Below the pieces are notes generated by a model. The model worked only from the letters and a program-made list of their open reading frames with translations. It made no database searches and had not been told where the DNA came from. A stretch of 64,000 nt of DNA from Tyto alba. Lineage: Eukaryota > Chordata > Aves > Strigiformes > Tytonidae. This document shows, piece after piece, positions 54,701 to 62,278 of the stretch. The position numbers and the translations under genes were made by a program. Numbering within the stretch: position 1 is the first letter of the stretch; each line of letters begins with the position of its first letter. The DNA lies in assembly GCF_018691265.1 (NCBI RefSeq), contig NW_024881303.1, positions 11,773,777-11,837,776 of the forward strand, written 5' to 3'.

Positions 54701-57700
54701 TCTGTTGTGAAAGAAAGAATTCAACCATTAAACTCCAACAGCAATGCTTTGTAAAACGGTGACATGTTGTGGAGATTTAGGCTAGCACAAATAAGGAAAA
54801 CTTTACAAATACAATGTATATACAACTACAAGATTTAGATGACTTACCATACTTAACATCTGGTACTGTTAAAGAGCTCTCAGCTATGTTTGTGGATAGA
54901 ATAACCTAAGTTTTGAAGCAAAAAATGAGCAATGAAAGCATGAAGAAAAAATCACTCACTTTAATGCTTCTACATGAAACAAAACAACTTTCTATGAAGA
55001 AATATAAAGGTAATCGCAACACAGTATTTCTGCTCTGCATATTAAAAGAGCTATACAACACAAGAAAACTTGTACTTTGTTGTCCTAAGATCAGAAAAGC
55101 ATAAAGTAGTATAGCATATGACAATAAGAGGAAGAATTAAAATATTTCCTTATGCCTTTGTCATAACAGAACATCACACTGTTAGCAGTGATACAGAAAA
55201 CCAAGACACTAGCCAAAATGTGGGGTACAAAGTAGTCAAGACACCCCCTACTGCAAGACTACTTTGCTATGCAATGCCACCAGCAGCATACTGCTGTCAC
55301 ACAGGTGCAAAAATTGACATGTATAAACTATTCTGAAGGATAAAGAGAGCATCACAATAATTTAAGGATAACTTCCTTATTGCACTTCTCTTAAGGTCTA
55401 AACATCAGTTAAAGCAACAGCTTGGTAAGAAAGGCAATCAGTTTACATTTTGAAGAAAACAAACAACCGCTTTGCCCTCACACAATGGTTTGAGTTGGCA
55501 CAGCTAATATTAATTTACATACATTATTATTTGATGTTATTACTCTAGCAAAATGTTTCACACAATTAAAAAAGTAATGATTCAACAATATTTACTTTTC
55601 TGTAACCAGGAACGGTAGTCAAAAATACATTACTCTGTTCCTCTAATGTCACACATGAGTGAAGTGGATACAGTTGCCACCTAAAGAAAATATATTAGTG
55701 AAATATTAACTGATGCAAGAATACAAAAATTAATTACACCTCTGCTAAATTGTATTATAAAATGACAAGTCATACAGCTGAAGGATTCATGTTCAAGTTT
55801 AACTGAACTGAAACAAATGTGGTCTAGCTTACCTTTTGTTAAACATATTTGAGAGACATGAGTGCATGTAGCTTATTTCACTCAAACCTAGGGAAAAAGT
55901 AATCAAGAGTTTGTTTTCTTTTTAGTCATCACCAGCAATTCTAAAACCAATTCTCCTATCTATTTAAATCTTAGTTGACTTTCATTATTACCTCCTTTTC
56001 AACGTATAATAAATTGGCAGAAGAGTTAAACAGCAAATGCAATGAGTCACTGAAACATTGAGTCAATTTTTCAAAAGCCATTTTGCATAATTTTACACTT
56101 AAAGTGGCAATATCAGACATAAAGGCCATCTGCCAGTGTCCCATAATTAGCTCCTGCTTCAGTTCCTTACTACTAACAATGTTCACCACATGTTAAATAT
56201 CTGATTTAGGATAAAATTGGGTATTTCAGACAAAACAAGCTGTTTTCAAGAGTTGGGGCAAGGAAAAAAAAAAATTAAGATTAGCTATTTATGCCTTACC
56301 CATCTTAACTTTGGCAGTCCAGTACCCATTCTCTGGGGCATGGATTTAATGTGTGCCAGGGGAAATCTTATGACTACAGGATTTTTGCTGTTTTCCTGAA
56401 TACCTCCACACACATAAATCTTTGAGAAGCCTAGTTTACTTCTTATTGAGGCTTCAATTCCAAAAGCCCCATTTTCAAAAGTCTGCCCCCTAGTTGGACA
56501 TTAAAAATGAAATTATTCTGTAACTGCAGTACAGGATTGCTGCAATTTTCAGTGAGGCTAAAAGCAGTTTGAACACCTTGATGTGAAAATTCCTGCACTG
56601 TTTAGGTGACTGTTACTTGGTTTCACAAGTGAGAAGGAAGGAAGACAAATGCAAGTGGAGGAGTAGAGGTATTTTCAGGAAAGACAAGAGACAAGAATAA
56701 GTTAAATCATAAATAAGAGAAAAGAAGGGTATGTGATGGGCTGGAAATTGTGATTGAGTTCAGGTAAGCAAGGTAAAAAGGCCAGAAAGCAAGAAATTGG
56801 GGCAAGAAAAGGAGAAATAGACTCAACAAGAAACCAACATAATACAAGGTTAGTTGGAAAAAGAAATTGCAGGAGAACATGGAGATTAATCAACTACTGG
56901 AGTCAGAAAGGTTGAAACTGGTAAATGAAAGGAAGTGACTACAGGTAAGGGAGATAAAAGAAGTCAGGATTGGGGTGAGAACAGGTGAGTTGGAAGAGGA
57001 AAAAAAATTGGTGATGGTGAGGTAATCAGAGGGAAATGTAAACATTTCAGATGTCCTTTGTGTGAGACTGCCACAGGGGAAAGCAATGTCATTAGAACCT
57101 AAAAAAAAAGATAGTCAGGAAGCCTAACTTACACCACAGCTCAAATGAAGTAAGAGTACTTGAGAATGCAAGTAACTGGCCAAATAACAAACTAATGACT
57201 AGCACAGTAGTAAAGCAATTAAAGCTCTAAGCAAAATACCTTCATCACTGTAGAGAAAAACATGCGGACTGGAAAATATAAAACCAGGATCACTTTTTAA
57301 GATTATTATAGTATGAAAAAAGGTGTCTGTTCATGGACTAGAGCATGTAATTAAAGATATATTTAAAGACACAGAGAAAACACAAAAATACCATGATATG
57401 GCCTGTTCGGAGACAGCGTGCCAGACCTACTTGATCCCATTAGGTACTGCTCAATTATCTGGCTGTCTAGTGCTTCCTACTCGCCATACTGCCTGGTTAC
57501 ATATTCAAGTAAGACATCAACACTTGAAAGCAATTTATGTTTAAAAACAATTAAAAGAAGCTTGATCCATGATTGGTAGAAGCATATTCTGCATAACCAA
57601 TATTAATAGTAACTATTAATCAGTCTAGTAATTACTGATTAGACACAGCAAGCAGTATCTGTTACAACCTGGACTGGGAGCCCAGGGAGTTGTAAAAGTT

Positions 57701-60613
57701 CCACAAGTTAAAGTTCAAGTTAAATTAATGTGAAATGACACCAAACTTTTAAAAAATGTTTTACTCGCAGTAGAAACAACTTAAACTTGGAAAACAGATA
57801 ATAAGAGATGTGGCCTCTTATAGGTAAATCTACAAGAAAGAAAATAAAGGAAGAAAAGGAAGGGAGAAAAAGTCAAAGAATCCAGATCACTACCCCAGGT
57901 TCCAGTGTTGTCTCAGGTCTAGTAATCTTGGGTGGTAGGTGCACAGCCAGCAAAGTTTTCAGTCACTTTTAAAATTAATCTTACTGGCTGATTTGCATAC
58001 TAGACAAAGACATGCATGTATTCCATGAACTCATTTGCATGTGAGGAAGAAGAAGTGCATGGGTTCTGTTCATGTGTCGAGGGGGAATGGGGTACATTAA
58101 TCCTTTTGTCCAGTTGAGTCTGGTTGTGATCTCCCCCGACACCTTTACTTTTACCCAGTTTTTGCTTCTTGGGCAGTTATCCAAACTTTGGCTCCACGTG
58201 GTGCCAGCTGTTTTCCCTCTCCAATCTTTTAGCTGTCCTTCAACAGTACAGTCATTAGCAAGTCTGACATCATTTATCAAGCTCCTAAATTCAAGTGTAG
58301 GCATTAACCTGAACATATGGTTTTACTCAGTCTGTATCTCCCCCTCCAAGGCTTATTTAGGGAACTTGGCAATACAACTTCGAGGGAGTGGAGCCATGCA
58401 CCCTGTTTCCCTAGGCAGACAGTTTGTTTGTTTCTTAGACTAACCACAAAGGCCACAACTTGTCCTTGGGGCTTTCCACATCAGTGAATGTTTGAGGCAT
58501 TAACTCATTCAGTTCCTCACAGTATGTGCTGCCCAGTTCTGGATGTGACAAGAGTTGATCATGACACCTACAGAACAAAAGGCTGCCAGGAGGAGAGACA
58601 GATACTGGAATGAAACAGTTAGCTAGTAACAAAATTTGTTTGGCAAACATACCAGGGCAATAATGAGAGTGGTGCAAAAAATACAAAACAGACAAAGAGA
58701 CTGTCACTAGTAGAACAGATAAAAGCTCAGGACATCCTCTGAAAGAAAACCCTAGAACTTTAAGCTATGCAATGCCTGCCACCAGCAAGTGCATGTGAAG
58801 CACAGCGAAATTACACCATCCTCATCTTCAACAAGCTCCTGAAGAGGATGACAACCTATTGTTGCATTCATTTAGGCCCTCAGCTAGTCTGGCATGTTAT
58901 ATACTTGAAGGTGTAGCTCAGTGAATATTCAGTCAACACTGTCTGACCTCTTTAAAGAGTCTAAGGAACTAGACACCAACACACATGCTCAAGTAACATT
59001 AAGGTTGCTATGTCAAGCACTTAAATGAAAAAATGCCAGAACTAAGATTGGTTGTTCAAACTTAATGCAGCTCACTGGGATATTATTTATGCATATATAT
59101 TAAAAAAAAAAAAATCACTGTACAGTTTAGCATGGCGCTTTATCACCTCATACCTAGGGACAGACTAGCTCTGGAATCAAATGAGAGCTGAGTACTGAAA
59201 GATATTTTTCTGTAAAGAATCAGACTTGGTAGCATAAAAAAAAAAAAAGATTAAGCACTGAACAAGACAGGCAATTACAACAAAAAGGGAAAAGATGGCA
59301 TCCTACTCAAGACAGCTGCAGCTGCTCTATGGAAGCAGATTCTGCCCCATCACCGAGTTCCACAAAGAGTGGGCAAAAATTATGTAACAGTAGTGCTCAG
59401 CACGGGACTATGCTCTCTGACTGCTGATGCCTACTCAGCTTGAAATGTCAATAAGAGTGTTATTTTGTATGTGCAAAACACTATGCAATTGTAAGCACTC
59501 AAAAAATCTAGGCATCTCAAATTGGTGTCCTAGATGTTGAGGTTATTTTTTACACAAATCTCTATCTCAACTGCCCTCTTGTAAACTAAGGGGTCTCCTC
59601 CCCTTTTCTCCAGTTCTGTATAAAGACTATTAGCAAATACATCTTGAAATTTTCTTCACTAATCCCATGCTCAAGATCAGTCTTGAGTATCCAGGCCAAG
59701 GTTAAACACTGAACAGCAACAATAAAAAACTGAGTACCAGCTCATTCAGAAAGCACTATCTACACAGGTTTTCATGAATATACCAAATATATTTCAACAA
59801 AAAGTTTTATTTTATCAGTTGCAGTTACAAGCCATCAGGGATAGCAGCACAATAAAAAACACTTCAAAGTGAAAGAAAAGAAGATTTGGGAACTGAACAT
59901 GCTAAAAAGTAATTTCAGCCTGAAATGAAGATGCAGAGGGCCTGAGGAAGTCTGAAAGCACACCAGACAAACACCAATATGAGAAGCTAGAGGCAATGGA
60001 GATACTCGCCCTACTTTATTAATGGCAAACTACAATGGGTCCTATGTTGACATAATGAAGTAATTTCTTCTACCCATTGATTTTATAGAGGGTAACTCCA
60101 AGAAAGGCAGCTCTAATTCCTTTTAGCTGGCAGGGAGCACCCTCCACTGAAAGCTACTCTTCAAGTGCAGTACATCTTTATGCTGCTGTACCATGTTTCC
60201 AGCCCTAGTGCTAACATGTCTACTGCTAAGCTCAACACAGCAGGGAAGTGACCTTCATAAAGATGTTAGAAAGTCCTGCTAGGGACAGACCTCACCGTGT
60301 CATCTGGATTCCTGTGAATTAATTGTAGAATTAATTTAATTACTGTAACTTCATTTTTAAAACATACGAAGTCTTAATTTTGGACTCACAGCTCTTCCAA
60401 TTATTGCTATAATTAAACAAGTTTACAAGAAAAATACCCAAATAGACCAATCAACTCCAGTTAAATATATGTTTAATAAATCCCTGGAAAAAGTGCCGGA
60501 AGAAAGCTCTTTAGATGACAAATAAGGAAAAACAAAGTTAAGACATATACTTACCTGGTAAAAATACTAGCACACTTCCACGTTCTGATGTAACACTCGA
60601 GGTTTTTTTCTCC
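21679..60613 (-). CDS. TDRD9: TDRD9, 3' part: Tudor-domain DEAH-type RNA helicase
   Basis: Twenty-eight exons encode 1000 residues and a stop codon; numbering here starts at the first full codon in the window. The protein is an ATP-dependent RNA helicase with a Tudor domain. In other vertebrates it acts in germ cells with PIWI proteins to silence transposons through piRNAs. Seen in the sequence: helicase C-terminal lobe with SVLVFLPG (about 13-20), motif [13 protein letters not shown] (about 71-82) and motif VI QRKGRAGR (118-125); an HA2-like region around [15 protein letters not shown] (about 213-227); a Tudor domain about 536-632 with GHFWGYR and VDYGN; and a conserved C-terminal region ending [10 protein letters not shown]. 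All junctions are GT-AG and all phases match, with no frameshift or premature stop. Helicase motifs I-III and the start codon lie right of the window. Mammalian TDRD9 is, as I recall, near 1380 residues, so roughly 380 are missing. Confidence 0.97.
23024..23096 (-). CDS. TDRD9: TDRD9 exon, window exon 27
   Basis: Completes Cys945 and encodes 946-969, starting [20 protein letters not shown]. Acceptor TTTCAG, donor GTAAGA. Confidence 0.93.
23097..25907 (-). other. TDRD9: TDRD9 intron between window exons 27 and 26
   Basis: A 2.8-kb intron with a 26-base poly-A tract (24849-24874). The stretch 23930-24660 is GC-richer than its surroundings and carries a 152-codon plus-strand frame without a domain. 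Its origin is unknown. Confidence 0.5.
24849..24874. repeat. Poly-A tract (26 A)
   Basis: An unbroken run of 26 A in a TDRD9 intron, preceded by a short T run. It may be a retroposon tail, but no body was recognised. Confidence 0.95.
25908..26017 (-). CDS. TDRD9: TDRD9 exon, window exon 26
   Basis: Encodes residues 909-944, starting [18 protein letters not shown], plus two bases of Cys945. The several cysteines are of unknown role. Acceptor TTGCAG, donor GTAATA. Confidence 0.93.
27140..27278 (-). CDS. TDRD9: TDRD9 exon, window exon 25
   Basis: Completes Arg862 and encodes 863-908, starting [17 protein letters not shown] and ending GVEDISE. Acceptor ATACAG, donor GTAAAA. Confidence 0.95.
27950..28046 (-). 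CDS. TDRD9: TDRD9 exon, window exon 24
   Basis: Completes Gly830 and encodes 831-861, from [16 protein letters not shown] to FAPAIEL, plus two bases of Arg862. Acceptor TGACAG, donor GTATTC. Confidence 0.94.
28207..28316 (-). CDS. TDRD9: TDRD9 exon, window exon 23
   Basis: Completes Arg793 and encodes 794-829, from [20 protein letters not shown] to TTNAT, plus one base of Gly830. Acceptor CCCCAG, donor GTAATG. Confidence 0.93.
28704..28774 (-). CDS. TDRD9: TDRD9 exon, window exon 22
   Basis: Encodes residues 770-792, starting [20 protein letters not shown], plus two bases of Arg793. Acceptor TTGAAG, donor GTATGG. Confidence 0.93.
29756..29905 (-). CDS. TDRD9: TDRD9 exon, window exon 21
   Basis: Encodes residues 720-769, starting [16 protein letters not shown]. 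Rich in Lys and Glu, likely a flexible or helical linker. Acceptor ACGTAG, donor GTAACT. Confidence 0.93.
30355..30615 (-). CDS. TDRD9: TDRD9 exon, window exon 20
   Basis: The longest exon here, encoding residues 633-719, from [18 protein letters not shown] through [18 protein letters not shown] to ESYESQ. It forms the nuclease-like fold that wraps the Tudor core in extended Tudor domains. Acceptor CTCTAG, donor GTAGGT. Confidence 0.96.
32541..32630 (-). CDS. TDRD9: TDRD9 exon, window exon 19 (Tudor, second part)
   Basis: Encodes residues 603-632, starting [17 protein letters not shown]. The VDYGN motif is the hallmark of Tudor domains in piRNA-pathway proteins, with Tyr608 and Asn610 expected to shape the ligand pocket. 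Acceptor TTCCAG, donor GTAGGG. Confidence 0.97.
34375..34587 (-). CDS. TDRD9: TDRD9 exon, window exon 18 (Tudor, first part)
   Basis: Encodes residues 532-602. GHFWGYRI at 536-543 begins the extended Tudor domain and [17 protein letters not shown] is its core strand pair. Aromatic residues here belong to the cage that binds methylated arginine in family members. Acceptor TTCCAG, donor GTACAG. Confidence 0.96.
35532..35551. repeat. Perfect short hairpin in intron
   Basis: TTACCGAT and ATCGGTAA form a perfect 8-base inverted repeat around a 4-base loop, in the intron between window exons 18 and 17. A third CCGAT word follows. No function is implied. Confidence 0.7.
35882..35993 (-). CDS. TDRD9: TDRD9 exon, window exon 17
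   Basis: Completes Arg494 and encodes 495-531, from [17 protein letters not shown] to LLCIKITE. It leads into the Tudor domain. Acceptor TTTTAG, donor GTAGGA. A second AG two bases downstream could serve as acceptor but would break the frame. Confidence 0.93.
37252..37425 (-). CDS. TDRD9: TDRD9 exon, window exon 16
   Basis: Completes Lys436 and encodes 437-493, from [18 protein letters not shown] to TAGVKSL, plus two bases of Arg494. Acceptor GAACAG, donor GTAATT. Confidence 0.94.
38164..38264 (-). CDS. TDRD9: TDRD9 exon, window exon 15
   Basis: Encodes residues 403-435, starting [19 protein letters not shown], and two bases of Lys436. Acceptor TAACAG, donor GTAAGT. Confidence 0.94.
38265..41354 (-). 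other. TDRD9: TDRD9 intron between window exons 15 and 14
   Basis: A 3.1-kb intron. Apart from the CR1 fragment it shows an imperfect repeat of AAGTATNGTGGATT-like units around 39608-39680 and no other recognisable feature. Confidence 0.55.
39300..39485 (+). mobile_element. CR1 LINE 3'-end fragment, plus strand
   Basis: A short old fragment matching the end of avian CR1: AGTTGCAGAATCTC followed by GCAACATGGTCTGAATTC and CTGCTTTGACCACTTC, then GACTAGAAGACTTCATGAAG. It lies in the TDRD9 intron between window exons 15 and 14. Only the extreme 3' part can be seen; similar but weaker text may extend back to about 38990. Confidence 0.65.
41355..41462 (-). CDS. TDRD9: TDRD9 exon, window exon 14
   Basis: Encodes residues 367-402, starting [16 protein letters not shown]. 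The AGAFYPNYF stretch matches the OB-like part conserved in DEAH/Spindle-E type helicases. Acceptor TTTCAG, donor GTATGT. Confidence 0.95.
42395..42511 (-). CDS. TDRD9: TDRD9 exon, window exon 13
   Basis: Encodes residues 328-366, from [16 protein letters not shown] to YKQRFILQ. Positively charged helix between the helicase core and the OB-like segment. Acceptor TTTCAG, donor GTAATG. Confidence 0.95.
42512..44161 (-). other. TDRD9: TDRD9 intron between window exons 13 and 12
   Basis: A 1.65-kb intron. The part 42890-43330 is less AT-rich and may be an old repeat, but I could not name it. Confidence 0.5.
44162..44215 (-). CDS. TDRD9: TDRD9 exon, window exon 12
   Basis: A 54-base exon encoding residues 310-327, [18 protein letters not shown]. 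Acceptor TTCCAG, donor GTAAGG. Confidence 0.92.
44825..44854. repeat. T16-G14 homopolymer pair
   Basis: Sixteen T followed directly by fourteen G in the TDRD9 intron between window exons 12 and 11. It lies close to splice acceptors but 0.4 kb from the nearest exon. Confidence 0.9.
45223..45267 (-). CDS. TDRD9: TDRD9 exon, window exon 11
   Basis: A 45-base exon encoding residues 295-309, [15 protein letters not shown]. Too short to stand alone; supported by flanking phases and acceptor TCTTAG, donor GTTAGT. Confidence 0.92.
45545..45680 (+). mobile_element. CR1 LINE 3' end, plus strand
   Basis: Ends with CCCTTTCCAGCCTTAATT and an ATTCTA-like tail, the conserved CR1 terminus. It is strongly 5'-truncated and sits just upstream of another CR1 piece, in the TDRD9 intron between window exons 11 and 10. 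Confidence 0.65.
45925..46730 (+). mobile_element. CR1 LINE copy, reverse-transcriptase C-terminal part, internally deleted
   Basis: A CR1 ORF2 fragment. The frame beginning 46064 reads [13 protein letters not shown] and then [15 protein letters not shown] is the catalytic aspartate motif of reverse transcriptase. Later text ([23 protein letters not shown]) is the C-terminal CR1 region in another frame. Homology to the copy at 63.1-63.77 kb stops near 46645, and the last 80 bases jump to the CR1 3' end (CCCAACCCAAACCATTCTGTG), so about 300 bases are missing. Frameshifted and not functional. Confidence 0.85.
46731..48648 (-). other. TDRD9: TDRD9 intron between window exons 11 and 10, remainder
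   Basis: Intron sequence after the CR1 copies. AT-rich, with several T runs near 47530-47560. No exon or repeat recognised. Confidence 0.5.
48649..48712 (-). CDS. TDRD9: TDRD9 exon, window exon 10
   Basis: Completes Arg273 and encodes 274-294, from [15 protein letters not shown] to AFK. SDxxA followed by a hydrophobic pair is typical of the HA2 region. Acceptor TGCCAG, donor GTAAGT. Confidence 0.94.
49222..49285 (-). CDS. TDRD9: TDRD9 exon, window exon 9
   Basis: Completes Ala252 and encodes 253-272, [20 protein letters not shown], plus two bases of Arg273. Continues the HA2-like region. Acceptor TTGTAG, donor GTATTA. Confidence 0.94.
49369..49531 (-). CDS. TDRD9: TDRD9 exon, window exon 8 (HA2-like)
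   Basis: Encodes residues 198-251 and one base of Ala252. It holds [15 protein letters not shown] and [16 protein letters not shown], the ratchet-like helices conserved in DEAH helicases. Acceptor CTCTAG, donor GTAACT. Confidence 0.96.
49789..50560 (-). mobile_element. LTR element, family A, minus strand, copy 2, truncated
   Basis: Reverse-oriented LTR. Its 3' end is at 49789 (TGTGGTTTCAGATCAGAG on the plus strand). It is very similar to the copy at 61279-62278: a 95-codon frame common to both differs at only a handful of positions. Compared with that copy it has lost the 5' end and about 115 internal bases near the TATA-like region. It lies in the TDRD9 intron between window exons 8 and 7. 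Confidence 0.8.
50970..51101 (-). CDS. TDRD9: TDRD9 exon, window exon 7
   Basis: Encodes residues 154-197 from [17 protein letters not shown] to QLKE. This is the linker after the second helicase lobe leading into the HA2-like region. Acceptor CTTCAG, donor GTATGC. Confidence 0.95.
51480..51577 (-). CDS. TDRD9: TDRD9 exon, window exon 6 (motif VI)
   Basis: Completes Gly121 and encodes 122-153, starting [22 protein letters not shown] completes motif VI, whose arginines contact the ATP phosphates. Acceptor GTGAAG, donor GTAAGA. Confidence 0.95.
52286..53517 (+). mobile_element. Solo LTR, family B, with target-site duplication
   Basis: A complete avian endogenous-retrovirus LTR, 1.23 kb, in the TDRD9 intron between window exons 6 and 5, antisense to the gene. 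It begins TGTATTGGGTTTGCATGG and ends in CACCACT, probably a mutated CA terminus. The five bases AGCTG flank both ends (52281-52285 and 53518-53522), which marks a real insertion. Multiple GAGCAG-containing units and a 52-bp tandem repeat lie inside. The 224-codon frame within is not a retroviral gene. No internal viral region remains, so it arose by recombination between two LTRs. Confidence 0.88.
52751..52922 (+). repeat. 52-bp tandem repeat inside LTR
   Basis: Units start at 52751, 52803 and 52855, with a partial fourth at 52907. Each begins CCCACACCGGAGCAGG (the last with CACACTGG) and contains TGGGTGGGCCAGTGGCCT. Units one to three are almost identical, differing in one or two bases, so the array is young and may vary in copy number. 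Confidence 0.95.
54142..54246 (-). CDS. TDRD9: TDRD9 exon, window exon 5
   Basis: Completes Val86 and encodes 87-120, from IDFCLTRT to CNQRK, plus one base of Gly121. It carries the first half of motif VI, which is split by the intron. Acceptor TTGCAG, donor GTAAGA. Confidence 0.95.
54848..54905 (-). CDS. TDRD9: TDRD9 exon, window exon 4 (motif V)
   Basis: Encodes residues 67-85, [19 protein letters not shown], and one base of Val86. TNIAESSLT is helicase motif V, which links RNA binding to ATP hydrolysis. Acceptor ACTTAG, donor GTAAGT. Confidence 0.95.
55596..55680 (-). CDS. TDRD9: TDRD9 exon, window exon 3
   Basis: Encodes residues 39-66, starting WQLYPLHS and ending [14 protein letters not shown] sits where DEAH helicases have the conserved start of motif IVa. 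Acceptor CTTTAG, donor GTAAAT. Confidence 0.93.
55833..55887 (-). CDS. TDRD9: TDRD9 exon, window exon 2
   Basis: Completes Gly20 and encodes 21-37 ([17 protein letters not shown]) plus two bases of Arg38. Acceptor CCCTAG, donor GTAAGC. It follows a 4.7-kb intron. Confidence 0.92.
55888..60554 (-). other. TDRD9: TDRD9 intron between window exons 2 and 1
   Basis: The largest intron in the window, 4.7 kb. No TDRD9 exon fits in it, because the phases of its flanking exons already join into Gly20. A minus-strand frame at 57981-58316 (111 codons) and one at 55971-56189 (72 codons) have no recognised domain. Two A runs occur at 59101 and 59237. Confidence 0.55.
60555..60613 (-). CDS. TDRD9: TDRD9 exon, window exon 1
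   Basis: Encodes residues 1-19 (start [19 protein letters not shown]) and the first base of Gly20. It holds the start of the second helicase lobe, SVLVFLPG. Acceptor TGTTAG is weak in pyrimidines, so the left boundary of the residue run is less sure; donor GTAAGT is strong. Phase fits the next exon. Confidence 0.85.
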
Positions 60614-61278
60614 CTAACAGGAATATGCAGTTCCATTAGTTTTACAACCTCAGTCTACTTTATTACCCCAAGTTATTTTATTCTGCAAGAACAAGCAGAA
60701 CTGCACACTCTTTGTAACATGTATTTTTTAAACTTTCTGAAAAAATGGAATTCAAAATAAAACTTGTAGGCATGCTTTCTGAAAAACACAACATATAAGC
60801 ACTAGAACTAGATCATTAAGTCAGAAACATTCTTATTTAGCAATAAAATAAACCAAAATTAGGTTACCAAAGATCTTAAAATGAAAACATAGTATACTAC
60901 TGCAGAATTCTATGGAAACTTATACAGTAATTTTTCAAGTTTATGTAATACTCTTGTATTCTAAAAATATCACCAGACACCTTTAACAAATGCCTAACAT
61001 GTAAAAAAGCTAATCATTACCAAGAACTACAGGTCATGACAAACTTTGAGGGAGACATCCTTCATTAATCTGTTACGAGTCAAGAAGCTAAAATCACCTT
61101 AACATAATACAGAATTCATATTCTTTGTTGTAATTATTCTTGATGTAAAATTTTTTCAGGCATCTTGAAAGTCTCTATTCTCAAACTATAATATAATGAA
61201 TGTAAAGTATAGTATTTAATGGAAGGTACGTAACAATGGATGTTCACAGATCAAACACAAAGAGGAAGCCTACAGTGG
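60614..61278 (-). other. TDRD9: TDRD9 upstream intron
   Basis: AT-rich intron sequence between the first visible exon and the LTR. No further exon upstream was found before the right edge. Confidence 0.5.
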
Positions 61279-62278
61279 TATCCTGGGTTTGGGCGGTGAG
61301 CTTTTTGGTAGCAGAGGAGAGGGCTACAGCAGTGGTCCCTGTGAGAAGCTTCTTGAAGCTCCCCCAGCTCCAAGTCAGACCCAGCTCTGCACCAAGGCTG
61401 AGCCAATCAGCTGTGCCTTTGCGATAACATATTTAAGCAGGGACCTGGGAGGAGGAGTTGGACTTGTGAGGAGGAGTTGTGGCAGCTGCATGAACACCAA
61501 GGTCAGTGGAGAAATGGAGGAAGAAAGGAGGGGGGAGGAGTGCCAGAGCAGAGACCCCCCTGTATCCTGTGGTGAGACGACAGGGCGGCCCCCTCTTCCA
61601 TCCATGAAGTAGGAGCAGACACTGATTTATGGCCTGTGAGGGGCCTCACACAGAAAACAAAGGTGTCTGCATCCAAAGGAAGCCAGGACCATGTGGGAAG
61701 AAGCAGCCCCCACTGTTGTAGTTTGGCACTGGGAGAACTGCAGCATGCGGGGGTGTTCCACACCGGAGCAGCTCAGGAAGGGCTGCAGCCTGTGGGAGGG
61801 ACTCACGTTGGAGAAAGTTTGGGGAGGACTGTCTCCTGTGGGAGAGGGACCATGCTGGAGCAGGGGGAAGAATTTCCAGAAGTTCTGTCCCCCACCCCAA
61901 GATGGAAGAAGTGGCAGCACTGACTGTACCCCCAGTTCCCTGCCCCTGCACTGCTGAGGGGAGGCGGTAGAGATACTGGGAGCAGAGCTGAGCCAGGGAA
62001 GGAAAGGGGTGGGGGAAGATGTTCTCAAGGTGTGATAACGCTTCTCACTGTGCTGTTTTGTTAAGTGGTGGTGGTGCTACTGTGTAATAAATCTATGTTC
62101 TTTTTTCCTTCCCTTAATGAGTTTGCCTTTTGCCAGTGACCATAATGGGTGATTTATCCCTCCCTGTGCTATCTCAAATCCCAAGCCTGGCTTATTTTCT
62201 CCTTCTCAGTGCTTGGGTGGAAGGGGAAGTAAGCCGCTGCATGGTGCTCATTTGTCCTCTGAGCTTAAACCATGACCA
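61279..62278 (+). mobile_element. LTR element, family A, plus strand, copy 3
   Basis: The most complete copy of family A, about 1.0 kb. It begins near TATCCTGGGTTTGGGCGG, has a TATA-like ATATTTAAG at about 61428, an AATAAA at about 62087, and ends near 62278. These are the signals expected of a retroviral promoter and polyadenylation site. No viral genes flank it. It lies directly against a CR1 copy on its right. No clear target-site duplication was found. Confidence 0.75.

Noticed and set aside
55971..56189. 72-codon minus-strand frame as a TDRD9 exon
   Set aside because: It lies between window exons 1 and 2, which already join in phase through Gly20, and it has no suitable splice sites.
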